A stretch of 15,602 nt of DNA from JBDHRG01 sp039807445 (lineage in GTDB: Bacteria; Pseudomonadota; Gammaproteobacteria; Competibacterales; Competibacteraceae), in the NCBI GenBank assembly GCA_039807445.1, contig JBDHRG010000090.1, positions 1 through 15,602 of the forward strand, given 5' to 3'. Under the pieces are notes generated by a model. That model made no database searches and was not told where the DNA came from. It saw only the letters and a list, made by a program, of their open reading frames with translations. How positions within the stretch are numbered: the stretch's first letter is position 1; every line of letters begins with the position of its first letter. A program made the translations under genes and the position numbers. This document shows, piece by piece, positions 15,540 through 15,602 of the stretch.

Positions 15540-15602
15540 GGTGTCGAGGACCATACTGGAAGCACTCGTAGCTACGCGAGGAGCTTCCCCAGGGTCGACA
15601 TC
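15540..15602. repeat. Nested inverted repeat at the right edge
   Basis: GGTGTCGA (15540-15547) pairs with TCGACATC (15595-15602) with one G-T pair, GGAAGC (15558-15563) with GCTTCC (15583-15588), and CTCG (15565-15568) with CGAG (15577-15580) around TAGCTACG. Together they form a long interrupted hairpin that ends exactly at the window edge and may continue beyond it. It could be a structured 5' leader, a small RNA, or the terminus of a mobile or recombination site. Identity unknown. Confidence 0.45.

Larger units (their letters stand above)
15158..15602. other. Non-coding region downstream of proS, partly AT-rich
   Basis: No convincing gene is seen in these 445 bases. The first ~110 bases are GC-rich spacer without clear structure. 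From 15274 the composition changes: a cluster of DnaA-box-like sites, a weak terminator, a near-consensus promoter in an AT-rich stretch (15360-15405), another DnaA-box match, and inverted repeats up to the window edge. Two short frames run off the edge (plus from ATG 15480; minus ending at TGA 15396), but neither has the G/C-ending codons of the other genes. Confidence 0.6.

Noticed and set aside
15460..15602. Riboswitch reading of GGGAATTGTGC and GGTGTGAATTGATCGG downstream of the 15368 promoter
   Set aside because: The matches to the cobalamin core are partial and the CCCGC.ACTGT element is absent. No other riboswitch class was recognisable by eye.
15480..15602. Open frame from ATG 15480 running off the right edge
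   Set aside because: No Shine-Dalgarno, poor G/C bias at third positions, translation not recognisable, and it overlaps the inverted repeats. It cannot be excluded without more sequence.
15396..15602. Minus-strand open frame entering from the right edge and stopping at TGA 15396
   Set aside because: Third positions are not G/C-biased and the translation is not recognisable. It is antisense to the strong promoter. It might be the end of a gene beyond the window but is not supportable.

Overview
The window is a very GC-rich stretch of bacterial chromosome with G/C-dominated third codon positions. Family resemblance points to Betaproteobacteria, perhaps Rhodocyclales-like. The supporting features are the ETF-quinone oxidoreductase type, the GEG form of the thiamine-diphosphate motif in acetolactate synthase, the short class I IlvC, and proS with its editing insert. 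This is an inference from protein similarity only; no rRNA is present to confirm it. I see no tRNA, rRNA, CRISPR array, insertion sequence or phage gene.

Layout. (1) Positions 1-5405 hold a cobalamin (corrin ring) biosynthesis cluster: the 3' end of an unidentified upstream gene, then cobH-cobI-cobJ, with start/stop overlaps at cobH/cobI and cobI/cobJ. cobK lies on the opposite strand, then cobL (a CbiE-CbiT fusion) and cobM on the plus strand. Together they encode the precorrin-2, -3B and -4 methyltransferases, the precorrin-6A reductase, the bifunctional precorrin-6B methylase/decarboxylase and the precorrin-8X methylmutase. (2) 5595-7232 encodes electron-transfer-flavoprotein:ubiquinone oxidoreductase, followed by a clean intrinsic terminator. 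(3) 7370-8035 encodes a seven-helix Bax-inhibitor-1/YccA-type membrane protein, also followed by a terminator. (4) 8116-9618 (minus) encodes an HDOD-GGDEF signalling protein. (5) 9796-13126 (minus) is the branched-chain amino-acid operon ilvI-ilvH-ilvC, with a terminator after ilvC. (6) 13445-15157 (plus) is proS, divergent from ilvI. (7) 15158-15602 is non-coding as far as I can tell. It is partly AT-rich and holds DnaA-box-like sites, a near-consensus sigma-70 promoter pointing out of the window, and nested inverted repeats at the edge.

Several starts were chosen shorter than the longest open frame because a good Shine-Dalgarno sequence and family N-termini agree: GTG 388 for cobH, GTG 5595 for the ETF oxidoreductase, GTG 13126 for ilvI, and ATG 10809 for ilvC.

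Most of the window is ordinary core metabolism and I do not see an undescribed multi-gene system. The parts that known genes do not explain are the region downstream of proS (DnaA-box cluster, strong promoter, structured leader cut by the window edge), the large nested inverted repeat before cobH, and the repeat element that extends the CobL reading frame.
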